64,000 nucleotides of DNA from Opitutales bacterium (GTDB lineage Bacteria; Verrucomicrobiota; Verrucomicrobiia; Opitutales; UBA953). The DNA lies in the NCBI GenBank assembly GCA_017531845.1, contig JAFXKI010000007.1:186001-250000 (forward strand), written 5' to 3'. Both the position numbers and the translations under genes were made by a program. Below the pieces are notes generated by a model. That model did no database searches. It worked only from the letters and a program-made list of their open reading frames with translations, and was not told the DNA's origin. Below are positions 37,536-46,601 of this stretch, one piece after another. Numbering within the stretch: position 1 is the stretch's first letter; each line of letters begins with the position of its first letter.

Positions 37536-39380
37536 ATGGATTCTCAACTGATTACCACCCTTTCGTTGCTGGGCATCTGCGTTTTCTTTTTTATTATCAA
37601 CAAGCCGCGCATGGACGTTGTTGCGCTTCTGGCAATGCTTGCACTCCCGCTTCTCGGTATTTTATCGCTGGAAGAAACGTTCAGCGGCTTCAGTGATCCG
37701 AGCGTTATTTTGATCGGGTTGATGTTTGTTATCGGTGAAGGGCTTGTCCGCACGGGCGTATCCAACGATGTCGGTGCGTGGATTTTGAAAAAAGCCGGCG
37801 GAAGCGAAACGAAACTTCTCGTTTTCATGATGGTTGCGGTTGCGCTTATCGGTTCCGTAATGAGCTCTACGGGCATTGTCGCCCTGTTTATTCCGATTGT
37901 TTTAAGCATTTCGACTAAGCTCAATGTTTCCCCGGCGAAGCTGATGATGCCGCTGAGCTTTGCCGGGCTTATCAGCGGGATGATGTCGCTTGTCGCCACG
38001 CCGCCGAACATGGTCGTTAATTCCATTTTAACCCGCGAACAATTTTCCGGTTTTTCGTTTTTCGCGTTCACGCCTATCGGGATTATCGTTCTCGTCGCGG
38101 GCGTGCTTTACATGCTTTACGCCCGGCGTTTTCTCGGTTCGCAGGAAGACGAAAATCGCCGCACCGTCGCCAAGACCACCTTTGCAGAGCTAGCCAACCG
38201 CTACGAACTAACCTGGCGGGATGCGGTTCTTGTCATTTCCTCTTCCTCGTCTTTCTGCGGAAAAAAAGTTTGTGAACTTCCGCTCCGCTCCGAATACGGC
38301 GCAAGTATCGTTTGCGTGGAGCGGCGGGAACGCCTGAACCGGCAACTTATCGATCCTTCCGGAGAAACGATTTTGCGCTCTAACGACGCATTACTCATTG
38401 ATTTTGAAAACGACAAAAGCCAAATCGATGAACTTTGCGAAAAGCACAATCTTATCCGTTTTCCGCTCGACGGAGGAAAATACTTTGAGCACTCCGAGCG
38501 CGAGTTCGGCTTAGTCGAAGTTTCCGTCATGCCGGATTCTCCGCTCGACGGGAAAACGCCCATCGAAGCCAAGTTCCGTTCCCGCTACGGCATGAGTGTA
38601 ATCGGAATTTTGCGCAATCGGAAAGCGATTTCAAAAAATGTCGTTCACGAAAAACTCCGCGTCGGCGACATGCTTTTGCTCGCCGGCTCCTGGAAAGCGG
38701 CAGACGCGCTCCAACTCCACCGCAAAAGCTTTATCGTTCTGAACGTTCCCGTCGAATTTGAAAACAAAACCGCTGTTCCCGGGCGCGCCTCTTACGCGCT
38801 CATCAGCCTCCTCGTCATGGTCGGACTGATGATCAGCGGCATCGTTCCGAATGCGCTTGCCGCGCTGATCGGTTGCCTCATACTTCTTGGTGCGCGGTGC
38901 ATTGACATGGACCGCGCCTACCGCTGTATTAATTGGTCGAGCCTGATTCTAATCGTGGGTATGATTCCCTTTGCCACGGCACTCGAAAAAACCGGCGGGG
39001 TTGAAATCGCGGCAGACACACTTATGCAAATTTTCGGGAACGCCGATCCGCGAATCATTCTCGGAGCACTTATGGCGTTCACGATGGTCGTCGGGCTCTT
39101 TATGTCAAACACTGTCACGGCAGTTTTGCTTGCTCCGATTGCCATTACCGTTGCCCGGTCTCTCGGGCTTGAGCCCTACCCGTTTGCGATGGGAATTGCG
39201 ATTGCGGCATCCACGGCGTTTATGACGCCGATTTCTTCTCCGGTAAACACGCTTGTTCTCGGTCCCGGGCGTTACCGCTTTATCGATTTTGTCAAGCTTG
39301 GCGTGCCCTTTTCAATTCTTGTGCTTCTTCTCGGTGTTACATTTATTCCGCTTTTCTTCCCGTTCTCTTCACCCTGCTAA
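37536..39380 (+). CDS. SLC13/DASS-family anion transporter with RCK_C domains
   Basis: A 614-residue membrane permease. Hydrophobic helices fill residues 5-205 and 415-610. Between them lies a soluble part with two TrkA-C/RCK_C-type segments (about 215-390), as in many bacterial members. Characteristic blocks are STGIVALFIPIVL and ATPPNMVVNS in the first half, and MSNTVTAVLLAPIAI and TPISSPVNTLVLGPG in the second, the paired signatures of sodium:dicarboxylate/sulfate carriers. The substrate (sulfate, phosphate or dicarboxylate) cannot be decided. ATG at 37536 is chosen; an earlier in-frame start would lie inside tRNA-Pro. Confidence 0.9.
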   Translation: MDSQLITTLSLLGICVFFFIINKPRMDVVALLAMLALPLLGILSLEETFSGFSDPSVILIGLMFVIGEGLVRTGVSNDVGAWILKKAGGSETKLLVFMMVAVALIGSVMSSTGIVALFIPIVLSISTKLNVSPAKLMMPLSFAGLISGMMSLVATPPNMVVNSILTREQFSGFSFFAFTPIGIIVLVAGVLYMLYARRFLGSQEDENRRTVAKTTFAELANRYELTWRDAVLVISSSSSFCGKKVCELPLRSEYGASIVCVERRERLNRQLIDPSGETILRSNDALLIDFENDKSQIDELCEKHNLIRFPLDGGKYFEHSEREFGLVEVSVMPDSPLDGKTPIEAKFRSRYGMSVIGILRNRKAISKNVVHEKLRVGDMLLLAGSWKAADALQLHRKSFIVLNVPVEFENKTAVPGRASYALISLLVMVGLMISGIVPNALAALIGCLILLGARCIDMDRAYRCINWSSLILIVGMIPFATALEKTGGVEIAADTLMQIFGNADPRIILGALMAFTMVVGLFMSNTVTAVLLAPIAITVARSLGLEPYPFAMGIAIAASTAFMTPISSPVNTLVLGPGRYRFIDFVKLGVPFSILVLLLGVTFIPLFFPFSSPC

Positions 39381-39406
39381 CTGCAAAAATTCAAAAAAAA
39401 AACAGC

Positions 39407-39437
39407 TTGACCTTCCTCACGGAAAAAGATTTATTTT
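39407..39437 (+). promoter_or_regulatory. Possible promoter of the tRNA-Ala/tRNA-Gln pair
   Basis: TTGACC (39407-39412) and TATTTT (39432-39437) are separated by 19 bp, 20 bp ahead of tRNA-Ala. Confidence 0.4.
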
Positions 39438-39457
39438 CGGCTTAAATTTATTCCTTT

Positions 39458-39533
39458 GGGGGCGTAGCTCATCTGGTAGAGCGCGACATTCGCATTGTCG
39501 AGGTAGTGAGTTCGAGTCTCATCGTCTCCACCA
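39458..39533 (+). tRNA. tRNA-Ala (CGC)
   Basis: Acceptor GGGGGCG pairs with CGTCTCC through two G-T pairs. Anticodon stem CGACA/TGTCG holds TTCGCAT, anticodon CGC. CCA is encoded. Confidence 0.92.
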
Positions 39534-39561
39534 TTTTTTTTCCCAAAAACGAACCCGTTTT

Positions 39562-39635
39562 TGTCCCATGGTGTAATGGCAGCACAAGTGATTTTGGTTC
39601 ACTTTGTTCAGGTTCGAGTCCTGATGGGACAACCA
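39562..39635 (+). tRNA. tRNA-Gln (TTG)
   Basis: Acceptor TGTCCCA pairs with TGGGACA. Anticodon stem AGTGA/TCACT holds TTTTGGT, anticodon TTG. CCA is encoded. It lies 28 bp after tRNA-Ala with no promoter between, so the two are likely cotranscribed. Confidence 0.95.
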
Positions 39636-39643
39636 CTTTTTAG

Positions 39644-39668
39644 GCCCGCATTTTGCGGGATTTTTTGT
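39644..39668 (+). terminator. Terminator after tRNA-Gln
   Basis: CCCGCA and TGCGGG enclose a short loop, followed by ATTTTTTG. Confidence 0.75.
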
Positions 39669-39684
39669 TTAAATTTCTAAAAAG

Positions 39685-41496
39685 ATGAGCGCCGCCGAAA
39701 AACAGTCATTCGGAAATTTCCCTGCCGCGATCTGGCTTTCGGAGGAAATTTTTTCCATGGCGCAAGCACTCGGCATCGAAGCGGAGAAGGCGGGCAAGCT
39801 TACCGGCATTGTTTATCGCCTTGCGGAAGCCACCTCGGAAAATAAAGCAACGCACCTGAAAATCACCGATCCCGCCGAATTGAATTTTCTGAAGAACGCT
39901 ACGGGAACGCCACCGATTTCTCGCCTTACGGGAACGCCGGAACGCTTTTTTTCCGGTGAAGAAACGCCGCTAATTTTTGAAGAAAAAAACGCCGCGCTGT
40001 ATTTTCTCCGCCATTACCGGCAGGAAATCCGTATCGCCCAAGCGCTTCTTCGCCGCGCTTCGGGCGGGAACGCGAAACAGGCGATAGCGCCGCGAGCCGA
40101 AAACATCATCACCTCGGCATTGCCCTTCCCTCTGAATGCCGAGCAATGCTCCGCCGTCCGCTCAATTATTTCTTCGCCTCTGACTTTCGTTTCCGGCGGT
40201 CCCGGAACCGGAAAAACTGCGCTCCTGCTACGCGCGCTACTCTGCCTCTACGACGAAAATCCGGAAATACGCATTCGGCTCGCGGCTCCGACAGGAAAAG
40301 CCGCCGTGCGCATGAAAGAGGCTATTCGCGAGCAAGCTCGCCGCATTGCTCAAATGCCGTCCGCTTCCGAACAAATTTCTCCGGAACTTTTAGAAAAGTG
40401 CCAACGTCTTGAGCCGGGAACGCTTCACAGCCTTCTCAAAACCGGAGCCTCACCGATTACGATGCCTGCTCCGTGCGAAATCGATGCGGACTACGTCATC
40501 ATCGATGAAGCCTCAATGATCGATCAGCCTATCATGCACCGCCTGCTCGCTTCCGTGCGTGCACAGACGCGACTGGTTTTTCTCGGCGACAAAAATCAGC
40601 TCGACTCCGTCGGTCCCGGAAGAATTTTCGGTGCAGTCTGCGCCGCCCGGCAGCTTCTCCCGGCGCGAACGGAGCTCACGGAAAGCCGCCGCTTCAACGC
40701 AAGCGGGTTCCTTGGAGCATTCGCAAGCGCAATTGTTTCCGGGAACGTTCCCGATGCAGAAAAACTTCTTCGTGAACAAGAGGAATCTCTCCCTTTTTCT
40801 CCGACTTTCAGCCTCCGTCCGGAAAAATTTTCTCCGAAAACCGTCGACGAAGTGTTGTCGGAAATTTTCCCCGAAAGACTCCGCTGCGTTCCCGCCGATA
40901 TCGCACCGGAAGAAATCCTCACTCTTGTTGAATCCTCGCGTGTTCTTACGCCCATGCGCGTCGGAGCTTTCGGCACGGAAAAACTCAACGCCCGCGCGCG
41001 AGGTCTTTTTGCACCTCCGGGCACCGCAACGCGCCCGCACTTCCACGGACAGCCGATTCTCATCACGCGCAACGCCCCGCGGGAACGCCTCTACAACGGC
41101 GACATCGGCGTTGTTTTGCTCGAACCGCAAAGCCACTCTTTTTTCGCCTATTTTCGAAGCGGAGACGGTGAAATCCGGCGCGTTCCCGCAACGCTGCTTC
41201 CGGACCACGAAACCGCCTACGCGATGAGCATCCACAAATCCCAAGGCTCGGAATTTACACGCCTTGCCGTCATTTTTCCGAAAGAAAATTCGCCGCAGGA
41301 ATTTCTTTCCCGCCAGCTTCTCTATACCGCCGTTACACGTTTTCGCGAAGCCGGAGATGCCTCAAAATTCATTCTGTACTACGATCGGGAAACGCTCCTC
41401 GGAGCCGTCGCCCGCGAGAACCCGATGCGGGAACTGCTTTTCGTAAAACGGGACACGGAAATTTCGGGAACGCAAAACACCGCCGCAAGATCCTGA
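39685..41496 (+). CDS. recD: RecD-like helicase, exodeoxyribonuclease V alpha subunit
   Basis: A 603-residue superfamily 1B helicase. Walker A GGPGTGKT lies at about 171-178. Further motifs are LAAPTGKAAVRMKEA (Ia), IIDEASMIDQPIM (II), LGDKNQLDSVGPG (III) and YAMSIHKSQGSEF (VI-type). The N-terminal part matches RecD-type rather than the long RecD2 proteins. RecD works with RecB and RecC to process DNA ends and respond to Chi sites; recB and recC are not in the window. It contains about ten iterated motifs, including a head-to-head pair (40740-40753). Confidence 0.88.
   Translation: MSAAEKQSFGNFPAAIWLSEEIFSMAQALGIEAEKAGKLTGIVYRLAEATSENKATHLKITDPAELNFLKNATGTPPISRLTGTPERFFSGEETPLIFEEKNAALYFLRHYRQEIRIAQALLRRASGGNAKQAIAPRAENIITSALPFPLNAEQCSAVRSIISSPLTFVSGGPGTGKTALLLRALLCLYDENPEIRIRLAAPTGKAAVRMKEAIREQARRIAQMPSASEQISPELLEKCQRLEPGTLHSLLKTGASPITMPAPCEIDADYVIIDEASMIDQPIMHRLLASVRAQTRLVFLGDKNQLDSVGPGRIFGAVCAARQLLPARTELTESRRFNASGFLGAFASAIVSGNVPDAEKLLREQEESLPFSPTFSLRPEKFSPKTVDEVLSEIFPERLRCVPADIAPEEILTLVESSRVLTPMRVGAFGTEKLNARARGLFAPPGTATRPHFHGQPILITRNAPRERLYNGDIGVVLLEPQSHSFFAYFRSGDGEIRRVPATLLPDHETAYAMSIHKSQGSEFTRLAVIFPKENSPQEFLSRQLLYTAVTRFREAGDASKFILYYDRETLLGAVARENPMRELLFVKRDTEISGTQNTAARS
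40740..40753. repeat. Head-to-head iterated motif forming a perfect palindrome within recD
   Basis: CGGGAACGTTCCCG is two overlapping copies of the core GGGAACG in opposite orientations, encoded in frame (GNVPD). Confidence 0.9.
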
Positions 41497-41559
41497 TTTT
41501 TTCGGAACTATTTCTTTTTAAGTTTCGCATTTCCGAGCGGGAAACATTAGCTTGAGCGC

Positions 41560-42885
41560 ATGCAGGCAAAACAGATGGAATGGGCAAAATTGCTTTCTTG
41601 TGAACGCTGGGGACGAGCAGCAGGCACGGGCACGACACCGGAGCAACGGAGCGAATTCGAACGTGATTACGGGCGTATCCTTTACTCCGGAATTTTTCGC
41701 CGGCTGCAAGACAAGACACAGGTTTTTCCGATAGGGCGCAACGATTACGTGCGCACGCGGCTAACGCACAGCCTGGAAGTCGCCAACATCGGGAGTTCGC
41801 TCGGACGCATTGTCGGCGAAGTTTTGTTGAAACGGCATCCGCAACTACGGGAACACGGAACGGAAGCGGCTCATTTTTCCTCAATCGTAGCGTCTGCCTG
41901 TTTAGCTCACGACATAGGAAATCCGCCATTCGGGCACTTCGGCGAAGCGGCGATGGAATCCGCATTGAAAAAAGCGCGGGAACGCGGAGAAATTCCGGAA
42001 GATTCTCCCGAAAAATTTGAAGGCAACGCTCAGGGATTTCGCCTCCTAACCCGCACGGGAGAGCCTATGGCAGGCAAAGGCCTGAAGCTGACAGCGGCTG
42101 TTTTGGGTGCATTTATGAAATACCCCTGTTCGGAAGCTTTTTCCCGTACCAAGCGCGGAGGAATCGCAGGAAAAAAGTTCGGGTTCATCTCCGAAGACGC
42201 GGAAGCGGCACGCTTTGTGGCAACAGAAACGGGCTTGATTCCTCTGGCAGCTACAGGTTCTCAACTGGCTTGGTGCCGCCACCCGCTGGCATTTCTGATG
42301 GAGGCTGCCGATGATTTGAGCTACCTCATCGCCGATCTGGAGGACGCATTCGTTTCAAAAATAATCCTCTTCGATGCCATTCGGGATTTTCTGTTCCCGT
42401 TTATTTCGGAAAAAGAGCGTTCCCGCGCGGAATCCATCGCCGCACAAGAAGGCGAAGAAAGTGCCGTGCATTATGTGCGTGCCGTGGCAATCGGAACCGG
42501 AATACGCATGGCTTGCGATGTGTTTTTGGCGCGGGAAGAAGCCCTGCTTGCGGGAACGCAAAATAAGTCTCTCTTGGAAGAATCGGATTACGCGGAGGCA
42601 ATGAAACGCCTGCGCCAATTTTCTTTTGAAAATGTTTACAATGCTCCGTCGGTCGTGGAAATCGAGCTGATGGGTTTTCGCGTAATCGAATCCCTCTTTG
42701 CCTTTTTTGCAGAGTGGATTAAAAATCCGCACTCGGCAAAAGGCGGGAAAATCGGGCTGATGTTAAAGGGCGAACATCTTGCCGACGCCGGAGAACACGC
42801 ACGGCTCTTACATCTGTCCGACTATATTTCCGGAATGACGGATTCTTTCGCGCTTGCAACCTACCGCAAACTTCACGGAATTTAG
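41560..42885 (+). CDS. dgt: Deoxyguanosinetriphosphate triphosphohydrolase (dGTPase)
   Basis: Hydrolyses dGTP, or other dNTPs, to nucleoside and triphosphate, balancing pools. The 441-residue HD-domain protein has RDYGRILYSGIFRRLQDKTQ, THSLEVANIG and the metal-binding ACLAHDIGNPPFGHFGE (His-Asp near 117-118). A later DDLSYLIADLEDA block is also present, all diagnostic of the family. Start ATG at 41560. It is 63 bp after recD; whether they share a transcript is unknown. A motif-pair terminator follows. Confidence 0.95.
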   Translation: MQAKQMEWAKLLSCERWGRAAGTGTTPEQRSEFERDYGRILYSGIFRRLQDKTQVFPIGRNDYVRTRLTHSLEVANIGSSLGRIVGEVLLKRHPQLREHGTEAAHFSSIVASACLAHDIGNPPFGHFGEAAMESALKKARERGEIPEDSPEKFEGNAQGFRLLTRTGEPMAGKGLKLTAAVLGAFMKYPCSEAFSRTKRGGIAGKKFGFISEDAEAARFVATETGLIPLAATGSQLAWCRHPLAFLMEAADDLSYLIADLEDAFVSKIILFDAIRDFLFPFISEKERSRAESIAAQEGEESAVHYVRAVAIGTGIRMACDVFLAREEALLAGTQNKSLLEESDYAEAMKRLRQFSFENVYNAPSVVEIELMGFRVIESLFAFFAEWIKNPHSAKGGKIGLMLKGEHLADAGEHARLLHLSDYISGMTDSFALATYRKLHGI

Positions 42886-42899
42886 CCCGAAAGTTTATA

Positions 42900-42984
42900 A
42901 ATAAAATCTCTCACGGAGTCGCCGAGACGCAGGGCTTTTTATTTAAAAACTTTTCAAATACACCTCCTCTTAGCGTCCTTTGCG
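42900..42984. repeat. CACGGAGTCGCCGAGACGCAG-type intergenic repeat
   Basis: TCACGGAGTCGCCGAGACGC at 42912-42931 and CTTAGCGTCCTTTGCGC downstream form the same loose inverted arrangement as the tracts next to the other PEP-CTERM genes. Confidence 0.45.
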
Positions 42985-43040
42985 CAAAAAAAAAAGCGTT
43001 CCCGCATAAAACCGACGTTCGTCGCACGGGAACGCTTTTC
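42985..43040. terminator. Bidirectional motif-pair terminator between dgt and the third PEP-CTERM gene
   Basis: GCGTTCCCG (42996-43004) pairs with CGGGAACGC (43027-43035), inner CGACG-TT-CGTCG stem. Nine A precede and TTTTC follows, so it serves both convergent genes. Confidence 0.85.
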
Positions 43041-43058
43041 TTTAAGCTTTAAGCCTTT

Positions 43059-44168
43059 CTATTTTCGGCGGCGACGAATTGCGACGAACACAAACGTGAA
43101 CATTCCCGCAAGCAGGCTGAATGCTGAGGGCTCGGGAATTGCCACGCTCCAGCCCATCGCGCGCATCAAATCCAGCTCATCCGCATTGAGTTCGCGGCGG
43201 ATTTTCCCGTTTGCGATGGCATAAGACATCAGCGGCTCGTCTTTCCCGTTCCCGTCGCCGTCTGCGTATTCGACATGCCCCATCGAGGAGCCGGCGGAAT
43301 ACGTTTCGGGATTATAGATTTTCAGCGTTGAAAGCTCCAAATCTCCGTTTTCTCCTTCTCCGGTTTTCAGAAAATATTCTTTCCCGGGAGCGTAACTGTC
43401 GCCGGTTTCATATTCTTTGATGTTAGAAAAAACGGAAGAAACCGTTTGAGACATCACTTCGACGTTTTCTCCGGAGGGATTTTTCGTTACGAGTAAAGAA
43501 TCAAAAGTCGTTACGCCGAGAACATTGTCGGACTTCCCGCTTTGAGTTCCCAACGGCCACTTGTAGCTCCATCCGCGGCTTGTGCACAACGTGTTAAACC
43601 CCATGATGTGTCCGATTTCGTGCGTGAGCACGCTTTGAAAGTCGTATTGCTCCGATTTGATTCCGCTTTCGGATTCACCGAAATAGAAATTTGCATCTTT
43701 GGAAAGAAGAACGAAGGCGCTTTTTTCCGTGCCGGAAAGCCCGAAGTATCCGGAATATGAAGTTCCGTTCCCGCGCAGTGCCGCTTCCGCGCCGGAAAGC
43801 GTCATTCCCGATGCGGAATCAAAGTACCACACGTCGGTCGCTCCGCCCAGCGTTCCCGCCCCGAGATTTTCCCAAATGAAAGCGACCTTCACTTTTTCCT
43901 TCGCAGTTGTCGTAATGACGCTGTTCCAATAATTCATGGAACGCTCAACGCTTGATTTCATTTCGCTCGTCCAATCTTTCGCTCCGGAATATTTCTCGTT
44001 CGTAGAATCATTTTTCACATAATAGGACGAATTAAAAACATCGCCGTTCCCGTAGTAAGTTACTTCGAAATTTCCGTAGGTCGCGGTTTCGACGGCGGCA
44101 AAAGCCGAAGCGGCGGAAAAAAGAAAAGCACCGACGGCAACGCGAGCGTAATTTTTTGCGTAAATCAT
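43059..44168 (-). CDS. PEP-CTERM metzincin-like metalloprotease
   Basis: A 369-residue secreted protein. The signal peptide covers about residues 1-24; an earlier non-ATG start at 44207 is rejected. A zinc motif VLTHEIGHIMGF (His183, Glu184, His187, Gly190) is followed later by LMSYAI, a candidate Met-turn, and LNADELDLMRAMGW, seen in bacterial secreted metalloproteases. The third ligand expected at position 193 in standard metzincins is Thr; an insertion as in leishmanolysin-type (M8) enzymes would move the ligand further away. The C-terminus IPEPSAFSLLAGMFTFVFVA plus RRRRK is a PEP-CTERM signal. Substrate unknown. Confidence 0.85.
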   Translation of the reverse strand: MIYAKNYARVAVGAFLFSAASAFAAVETATYGNFEVTYYGNGDVFNSSYYVKNDSTNEKYSGAKDWTSEMKSSVERSMNYWNSVITTTAKEKVKVAFIWENLGAGTLGGATDVWYFDSASGMTLSGAEAALRGNGTSYSGYFGLSGTEKSAFVLLSKDANFYFGESESGIKSEQYDFQSVLTHEIGHIMGFNTLCTSRGWSYKWPLGTQSGKSDNVLGVTTFDSLLVTKNPSGENVEVMSQTVSSVFSNIKEYETGDSYAPGKEYFLKTGEGENGDLELSTLKIYNPETYSAGSSMGHVEYADGDGNGKDEPLMSYAIANGKIRRELNADELDLMRAMGWSVAIPEPSAFSLLAGMFTFVFVAIRRRRK

Positions 44169-44274
44169 AATCTTCGCATTTAAAACCACCAAATCGGTAA
44201 ACTTCAATTACAAAATTGTTTCGCTACTTTTTCATTTTGCGTTCCCGCAGGAGCGCAGGCAAAATTTTCTCCTG

Positions 44275-44493
44275 ATGAAGAAAAAATCCGCACTCGCCCT
44301 TTTGTTTGCCGTGCTTGCGTCAATCGCGCTTTCCGGTTGCGCGGGAACGCCCGACGCCCACACCTATTGGCGAAAAAACCCGCAAACGGAAACCTATTCC
44401 CGGCACGATACTTATTCCCGCCTTTCCGCGGACGAAATCCGGGAGCTCGGGCTGGTAAAAGAGTTGCCCGAAGATGCCAAAACCATCAACTGA
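44275..44493 (+). CDS. Small lipoprotein of unknown function
   Basis: A 72-residue protein with a lipoprotein signal: basic start (MKKKS), hydrophobic core and lipobox LSGC, lipidated at Cys22. The mature 51 residues are polar and Tyr/Arg-rich (YWRKNPQTETYSRHDTYSR), with no known domain. It lies 7 bp before the DJ-1 gene and is probably cotranscribed with it. It contains one iterated motif just after the lipobox cysteine codon, consistent with a long-resident gene. Confidence 0.75.
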   Translation: MKKKSALALLFAVLASIALSGCAGTPDAHTYWRKNPQTETYSRHDTYSRLSADEIRELGLVKELPEDAKTIN

Positions 44494-44500
44494 ATTTTGC

Positions 44501-45073
44501 ATGAAAAACGTTCTCGCCCTCATCACTCACGGTGTTGAAGAAATCGAAGCCGTTACGCCGTTTGATTTGCTCAACCGCGCCGAAATCGGACTCACGATTG
44601 CCGCACTCGGAGCTACCGAAAATTTGCTCGTTCGCGGACGCAGCGGCTTAGAAATAAAAGCTCACGCCACCTTAGAATCCCTCGCGGGAACGCCGGATGG
44701 CTACGCAACGCTCGCCGGAAAATTCGACGCACTTTTGCTACCCGGCGGACCGAGCTCCTTTGATTTACTCAAGGACGGACGCGCCGCCCTGCTCGCCTCC
44801 GCATTTAATCGGCAGGGAAAACTCATCGCCGCGATTTGCGCCGCGCCGTTGATCTTGAGCGCGGCAGGAATTCTCGACGGGAAACGGGTTGCCGCTCATT
44901 CCTGCGCATGGGAAACCGTTCCCGCCGCGAAAAATTGCGCACGTGTCGAGCTCGACGGGAACGTGCTCACGTCGCGCGGTCCGGCAACGGCGTTTGACTT
45001 CGGGCTCGCCCTCGTTGAAGCTCTTGCCGGAAAATCCGTCGCATCCCGTATCGCCGCAGAAACGATGGCGTAG
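44501..45073 (+). CDS. DJ-1/PfpI family protein
   Basis: A 190-residue protein of the class I glutamine amidotransferase-like fold. The conserved acidic residue is in ITHGVEEIEAVTPFDLL and the nucleophile is Cys113 in IAAICAAPLILSAAG. This places it with YajL/ThiJ-type DJ-1 proteins, reported as chaperone, deglycase or oxidative-stress proteins; the exact activity is disputed in the family. ATG at 44501 gives the conserved start KNVLALITHG. An earlier in-frame ATG would overlap the lipoprotein gene. Confidence 0.9.
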   Translation: MKNVLALITHGVEEIEAVTPFDLLNRAEIGLTIAALGATENLLVRGRSGLEIKAHATLESLAGTPDGYATLAGKFDALLLPGGPSSFDLLKDGRAALLASAFNRQGKLIAAICAAPLILSAAGILDGKRVAAHSCAWETVPAAKNCARVELDGNVLTSRGPATAFDFGLALVEALAGKSVASRIAAETMA

Positions 45074-45155
45074 ATTTCAATTGATAATTACGAAGCGATA
45101 AGTTTTCCTTTTTCTCGCTTGGAAAAAAGCACTTTTATTCACATTTAACCACTGT

Positions 45156-46454
45156 ATGGTTTCCAATAAATCCCTTAGAGTTCTCATCATCGGGTCGGGC
45201 GGGCGCGAACATGCGCTTCTCCGAGCCTGTAAAGCCAGTCCGCTCGTCGCTGCTGTCTCCGTCGCACCCGGGAACGGTGGCATGGAGCAGGAAGCGGTTT
45301 GCTATCCGCTGAATGTCTCGGATTCGGCGGCAATTGTCGCTCTCGCCAAAAAACTCGACGCCAACTTTGTCATCATCGGACCGGAAGTTCCGCTTTCAGT
45401 CGGTGTGGTTGACGCGCTTGAGGCAGCGGGCATTCCCGCCTACGGTCCCGTCAAATCCGGAGCAAAACTCGAAGCGAGCAAAAATTTCACCAAGGAATTT
45501 CTTGTCCGGCACAATATTCCGACAGCGACCGGTAAACGTTTCACGTCCTCGGAAGAAGCCGTGGAATATCTTTCCTCGCAAAAATTTCCTATTGTCATCA
45601 AAGCCGACGGCTTAGCTTCCGGAAAAGGCGTAATCATCGCGCAAGATTTTGATCAAGCCTGCACGGCGGTTTACGACATGCTTGATTCCGGCTGTTTCGG
45701 GAAAAGCGGTAGCGAAATTCTCATCGAAGAATTTATGGAAGGCGAAGAAGCGTCCATCATGCTCATGGTTTGCGAAGACCGCTACGTGATGCTTCCCGCA
45801 AGCCAGGATCACAAGCGCGTGGGCGAAGGCGACACCGGGCTGAACACCGGCGGCATGGGTGCTTACGCTCCCGCGCCCGTCGTTACGCCGGAAATTGAAC
45901 GAAGAGTTGTTTCCGAAATTGTTGAGCCGACGCTTAAAGGCTTGGTCGAAGACGGAATCCGCTACCGCGGCACGCTTTACGTGGGGATCATGATTACGGC
46001 GGAAGGTCCGAAAGTCGTTGAATTTAACGTTCGCTTCGGCGATCCGGAATGCCAGGTGCTTTTACCGCTTCTGAAAACGGATCCGGTCGAAGTGATGTAT
46101 GCCTGCGCGACGGGAACGCTCGACCCGACAGTCGTCGAATTTCACAAAGGAAGCAATATCATCGTCGTGCTCGCGGCGGAAGGCTATCCGGGAACGCCGC
46201 GCAAGGGAGATGTGATTTCCCTGCCGACCCGTATTCCGGCGGGAACGGGAATTATCCACTCCGGCACCGTCCGTGAAGATAACGGAACGATTACGACCGC
46301 CGGCGGACGCGTGCTCGGCGTAACGGCTCGCGGCGAAAATCTCTCCGAAGCGGCAGCGCGCGCTTATGAATTGGTTTCCCAAATTCATTTTGAAGGCATG
46401 CACTATCGTCGCGACATCGGCGCACGCCAACTCAAACGCGATTCGGCGAAATAA
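45156..46454 (+). CDS. purD: Phosphoribosylamine-glycine ligase
   Basis: Second step of de novo purine synthesis: joins glycine to phosphoribosylamine with ATP. The 432 residues have the ATP-grasp arrangement: LIIGSGGREHALLRAC at the start, IKADGLASGKGVIIAQDFDQ, EEFMEGEEASIMLMV, KRVGEGDTGLNTGGMGAY, and FNVRFGDPECQVLLPLL with metal-binding residues. Length is normal. A motif-pair terminator follows, so purD may be monocistronic. Confidence 0.97.
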   Translation: MVSNKSLRVLIIGSGGREHALLRACKASPLVAAVSVAPGNGGMEQEAVCYPLNVSDSAAIVALAKKLDANFVIIGPEVPLSVGVVDALEAAGIPAYGPVKSGAKLEASKNFTKEFLVRHNIPTATGKRFTSSEEAVEYLSSQKFPIVIKADGLASGKGVIIAQDFDQACTAVYDMLDSGCFGKSGSEILIEEFMEGEEASIMLMVCEDRYVMLPASQDHKRVGEGDTGLNTGGMGAYAPAPVVTPEIERRVVSEIVEPTLKGLVEDGIRYRGTLYVGIMITAEGPKVVEFNVRFGDPECQVLLPLLKTDPVEVMYACATGTLDPTVVEFHKGSNIIVVLAAEGYPGTPRKGDVISLPTRIPAGTGIIHSGTVREDNGTITTAGGRVLGVTARGENLSEAAARAYELVSQIHFEGMHYRRDIGARQLKRDSAK

Positions 46455-46478
46455 TTTTCTTTCGCCCGACTCCGAATC

Positions 46479-46517
46479 AACGCGGGAACGCACGAAAACG
46501 TTCCCGCGTTTTTTTGT
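46479..46517 (+). terminator. Motif-pair terminator of purD
   Basis: CGCGGGAACG (46481-46490) and CGTTCCCGCG (46499-46508) form a perfect 10-bp stem around an 8-nt loop, then seven T. Confidence 0.9.
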
Positions 46518-46601
46518 TCAAATCCACACACCTTTTTCCCGCGTCGCCGTCGCTTAGTGGATTGCCAAACGGCGCGAATGTGTGTTTCATTGCGTTCCCG
46601 T

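Noticed and set aside
37377-39635. tRNA genes as integration sites for an island
   Set aside because: No integrase and no duplicated tRNA 3' end was seen near any of the five tRNAs.
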